A stretch of 7,832 bases of DNA, from contig JAKJFB010000127.1 in assembly GCA_022705125.1 (NCBI GenBank), positions 1 to 7,832 of the forward strand, given 5' to 3'. The notes beneath the pieces were generated by a model that worked only from the letters and a program-made list of their open reading frames with translations, had not been told where the DNA came from and ran no database searches. This document shows positions 6,598 to 7,832 of this stretch, piece after piece. The position numbers were made by a program, and so were the translations under genes. This DNA is from Pseudomonadota bacterium (GTDB lineage: Bacteria; Pseudomonadota; Gammaproteobacteria; Pseudomonadales; UBA5518). How positions within the stretch are numbered: the stretch's first letter is position 1; each line of letters opens with the position of its first letter.

Positions 6598-7455
6598 ATG
6601 CACGGCACGGTCTACCTGGACGGCCGCTTCGTCGCGGCGGCCGAGGCGAAGATCTCGGTCTTCGACCGCGGCTTCCTGTTCGGTGATGCCGCCTACGAAG
6701 TCATCCCGGTCTATGGCGGGCGCGTGTTCCGCCCCGCGCAGCACTTCGAGCGGCTGCGGGCCAGCCTCGCGGTGCTCGGCATCGCGCCGCCGCACGACGA
6801 TGCCGGCTGGAACGCCATCATTGCCCGCCTGCTGGCCGACGCCGGGCCGGGCGAGCACTCGCTCTACATCCATGTCAGCCGCGGCGTGGACGCGGGTCGC
6901 GACGCGGCGCACTTCACCGGCCTGACGCCCACGGTGCTGGCAATGGTCGAGCCGGTCACGCTGGACCGCGCCGTGCTGCGCCAGGGCATCCGTGCCGCGC
7001 TGCTCGAGGATACGCGCTGGCACAACTGCCACGTGAAGTCGACCTCGCTGCTCGGCAACCTGCTGCTGCGCCGCCGCGCACTCGATGACGGAGCGGCCGA
7101 GGCGCTGCTGCATCGCAACGGCGAGCTGACCGAGGGCACGTCCTCGAACGTGTTCGCGGTGCTCGGCGGCGAGCTGCGCACCGCGCCGGCGGACCGGCGC
7201 ATCCTGCGCGGCATCACGCGCGACGTGGTGATCGAGCTGGCCGGCGCCTGCGCCATGCCCGTCGCGGAGCGTGCGCCGGCGCTGGCGGAGCTCGCGCAGG
7301 CCGCGGAGCTGTTCATCTGCAGCTCCACGCGCGAAATCGTGCCGGTTACCGTGCTCGACGGCCGCCCCGTCGGCGACGGCGTCCCCGGACCACTCACGTG
7401 CCGGCTGATCGCGGCCTTCGACGACTTCAAGCGCGCGTTCATGGAGGCGGCATGA
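6598..7455 (+). CDS. dat: D-amino-acid aminotransferase (PLP fold type IV)
   Basis: A 285-residue cytoplasmic transaminase, expected to interconvert D-Ala plus 2-oxoglutarate with pyruvate plus D-Glu. It aligns through its length with Bacillus D-amino-acid aminotransferase. Y33 (GDAAYEV) and H49/R52 (HFERL) fit active-site and phosphate-binding positions. K147 (CHVKSTSLLGNL) is the Schiff-base lysine. E179 (LTEGTSSNVF), 32 residues later as in Bacillus, contacts the pyridine nitrogen. Late motifs ILRGITRDVVIELA and STREIVPV also match. The carboxylate-binding Arg-x-His of Bacillus appears here as R101-D-A-A-H105, an expanded spacing that could change specificity. The ATG at 6598 follows dacA by 11 bases with a weak ribosome site, suggesting coupling to dacA, and the stop overlaps ybeD. 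A branched-chain or aminodeoxychorismate enzyme of the same fold is the alternative; motifs and context favour Dat. Confidence 0.87.
   Translation: MHGTVYLDGRFVAAAEAKISVFDRGFLFGDAAYEVIPVYGGRVFRPAQHFERLRASLAVLGIAPPHDDAGWNAIIARLLADAGPGEHSLYIHVSRGVDAGRDAAHFTGLTPTVLAMVEPVTLDRAVLRQGIRAALLEDTRWHNCHVKSTSLLGNLLLRRRALDDGAAEALLHRNGELTEGTSSNVFAVLGGELRTAPADRRILRGITRDVVIELAGACAMPVAERAPALAELAQAAELFICSSTREIVPVTVLDGRPVGDGVPGPLTCRLIAAFDDFKRAFMEAA
7443..7447 (+). promoter_or_regulatory. Ribosome binding site for ybeD within the end of dat
   Basis: GGAGG ends 4 bases before ATG at 7452. Together with the ATGA overlap of the dat stop, it marks this ATG as the start and indicates coupled translation. Confidence 0.55.
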
Positions 7456-7721
7456 GTGATATCGACGCGCCGCGCATCGAGTTTCCCTGCGACTACCCGG
7501 TCAAGATCATCGGCGACGCCGCGGCCGATTTCCGCGCCGTGGTCGAGGATATCGTCGAGCGCCACGCCGGTGGCTACGACCGGGCGCTCACCACCGAGCG
7601 CTCCAGCGCCAATGGCCGCTTCGTGTCGCTGACCGTCACCATCGTCGCCACGGGACCGGCGCAGTTGCAGTCCCTGTTCGCGGACCTGAAGGCCACCGGC
7701 CGGGTGCACATGGTGCTGTGA
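7452..7721 (+). CDS. ybeD: YbeD/DUF493 family protein (UPF0250)
   Basis: A small 89-residue cytoplasmic protein with the family's opening signature IEFPCDYPVKIIGDA, followed by a helix (FRAVVEDIVERHA). A beta strand comes next (RFVSLTVTIVAT), then a helix (PAQLQSLFADLKA) and the last strand (VHMVL). This fits the ferredoxin/ACT-like alpha-beta fold known for E. coli YbeD, which is about the same length. No catalytic residues are known for the family and its biochemical role is unsettled; its constant position before lipB has led to proposals of a link to lipoate metabolism. The start overlaps the dat stop by four bases, and its own stop is overlapped by the GTG of lipB, so it sits tightly inside one translation unit. 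Family assignment is firm, function is not. Confidence 0.92.
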   Translation: MSDIDAPRIEFPCDYPVKIIGDAAADFRAVVEDIVERHAGGYDRALTTERSSANGRFVSLTVTIVATGPAQLQSLFADLKATGRVHMVL

Positions 7722-7832
7722 ACATCGCAGCGGCGCACACCACCCTGCTCGAGGTCGCCCGTCTGGACCGGGTCGATTACGCGCTCGCCTGGCGCGCGAT
7801 GCAGGCCTACACCGATACCCGCACGCCGGAGA
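7718..7832 (+). CDS. lipB: Octanoyl-[acyl-carrier-protein]:protein octanoyltransferase LipB, N-terminal end only
   Basis: The first 38 codons of a gene that continues past the window. The frame begins at GTG 7718, overlapping the ybeD stop as GTGA. The peptide VARLDRVDYALAWRAMQAYT followed by DTRTPE resembles the start of LipB proteins (LGLxxYxxxxxxMxxFTxxR in E. coli). LipB transfers octanoate from acyl carrier protein to lipoyl domains, the first step of endogenous lipoate synthesis in the cytoplasm. The catalytic Lys and Cys of the family lie further downstream and cannot be seen. No strong ribosome site precedes the GTG, so reinitiation after ybeD is likely. Assignment rests on the short N-terminal match plus the very constant ybeD-lipB gene order. 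Confidence 0.88.
   Translation, partial: MNIAAAHTTLLEVARLDRVDYALAWRAMQAYTDTRTPE

Noticed and set aside
1..7832. Mobile elements, CRISPR arrays, tRNA or rRNA genes, phage or defence genes
   Set aside because: No terminal inverted repeats, spaced direct repeats, RNA-gene signatures or compositional break were seen; genes are tightly packed and all on one strand.

Overview
The window is a GC-rich stretch (roughly two-thirds G+C by eye), coding almost end to end on the + strand. It carries a conserved gammaproteobacterial cell-elongation and peptidoglycan-remodelling cluster. The order is rlmH (3' end only) - mrdA (PBP2) - rodA - mltB - rlpA - dacA - dat - ybeD - lipB (5' end only). From general knowledge, this matches the Pseudomonas-type locus, with mltB between rodA and rlpA, plus an extra D-amino-acid aminotransferase gene between dacA and ybeD. 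A GC-rich gammaproteobacterium outside the enterics is the best guess; the sequence does not support a genus.

Layout. Bases 1-134 hold the C-terminus of the 23S rRNA methyltransferase RlmH. Bases 142-3307 hold the elongasome synthase pair, PBP2 transpeptidase and RodA glycosyltransferase, separated by one base. Bases 3358-5246 hold two glycan-strand-cleaving enzymes, the soluble-type lytic transglycosylase MltB and the lipoprotein RlpA. A 95-bp gap at 5247-5341 carries a good extended -10 promoter and a small leader hairpin. Bases 5342-7832 hold DacA (D,D-carboxypeptidase, PBP5/6 type), a PLP-dependent D-amino-acid transaminase, YbeD (DUF493) and the start of LipB (octanoyltransferase). The dat/ybeD and ybeD/lipB junctions are four-base ATGA and GTGA overlaps.

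How the genes work together. RodA polymerises lipid II and PBP2 crosslinks the product during lateral wall growth. MltB and RlpA trim glycan strands. DacA removes the terminal D-Ala from pentapeptides. Dat could turn recovered D-Ala into D-Glu for new precursor synthesis (inference). YbeD and LipB belong to the lipoate branch that usually travels with this locus.

This is mostly a well-known housekeeping region and I see no undescribed defence, mobile or secretion system. The points most worth a second look are an altered Arg/His substrate-carboxylate motif in Dat, the dacA-dat pairing, a full Asp-Asp-His-Cys zinc-site signature in PBP2, an Ala/Pro-rich PBP2 tail, the run of non-ATG starts with good Shine-Dalgarno sites on the exported-protein genes, and the promoter and leader before dacA.
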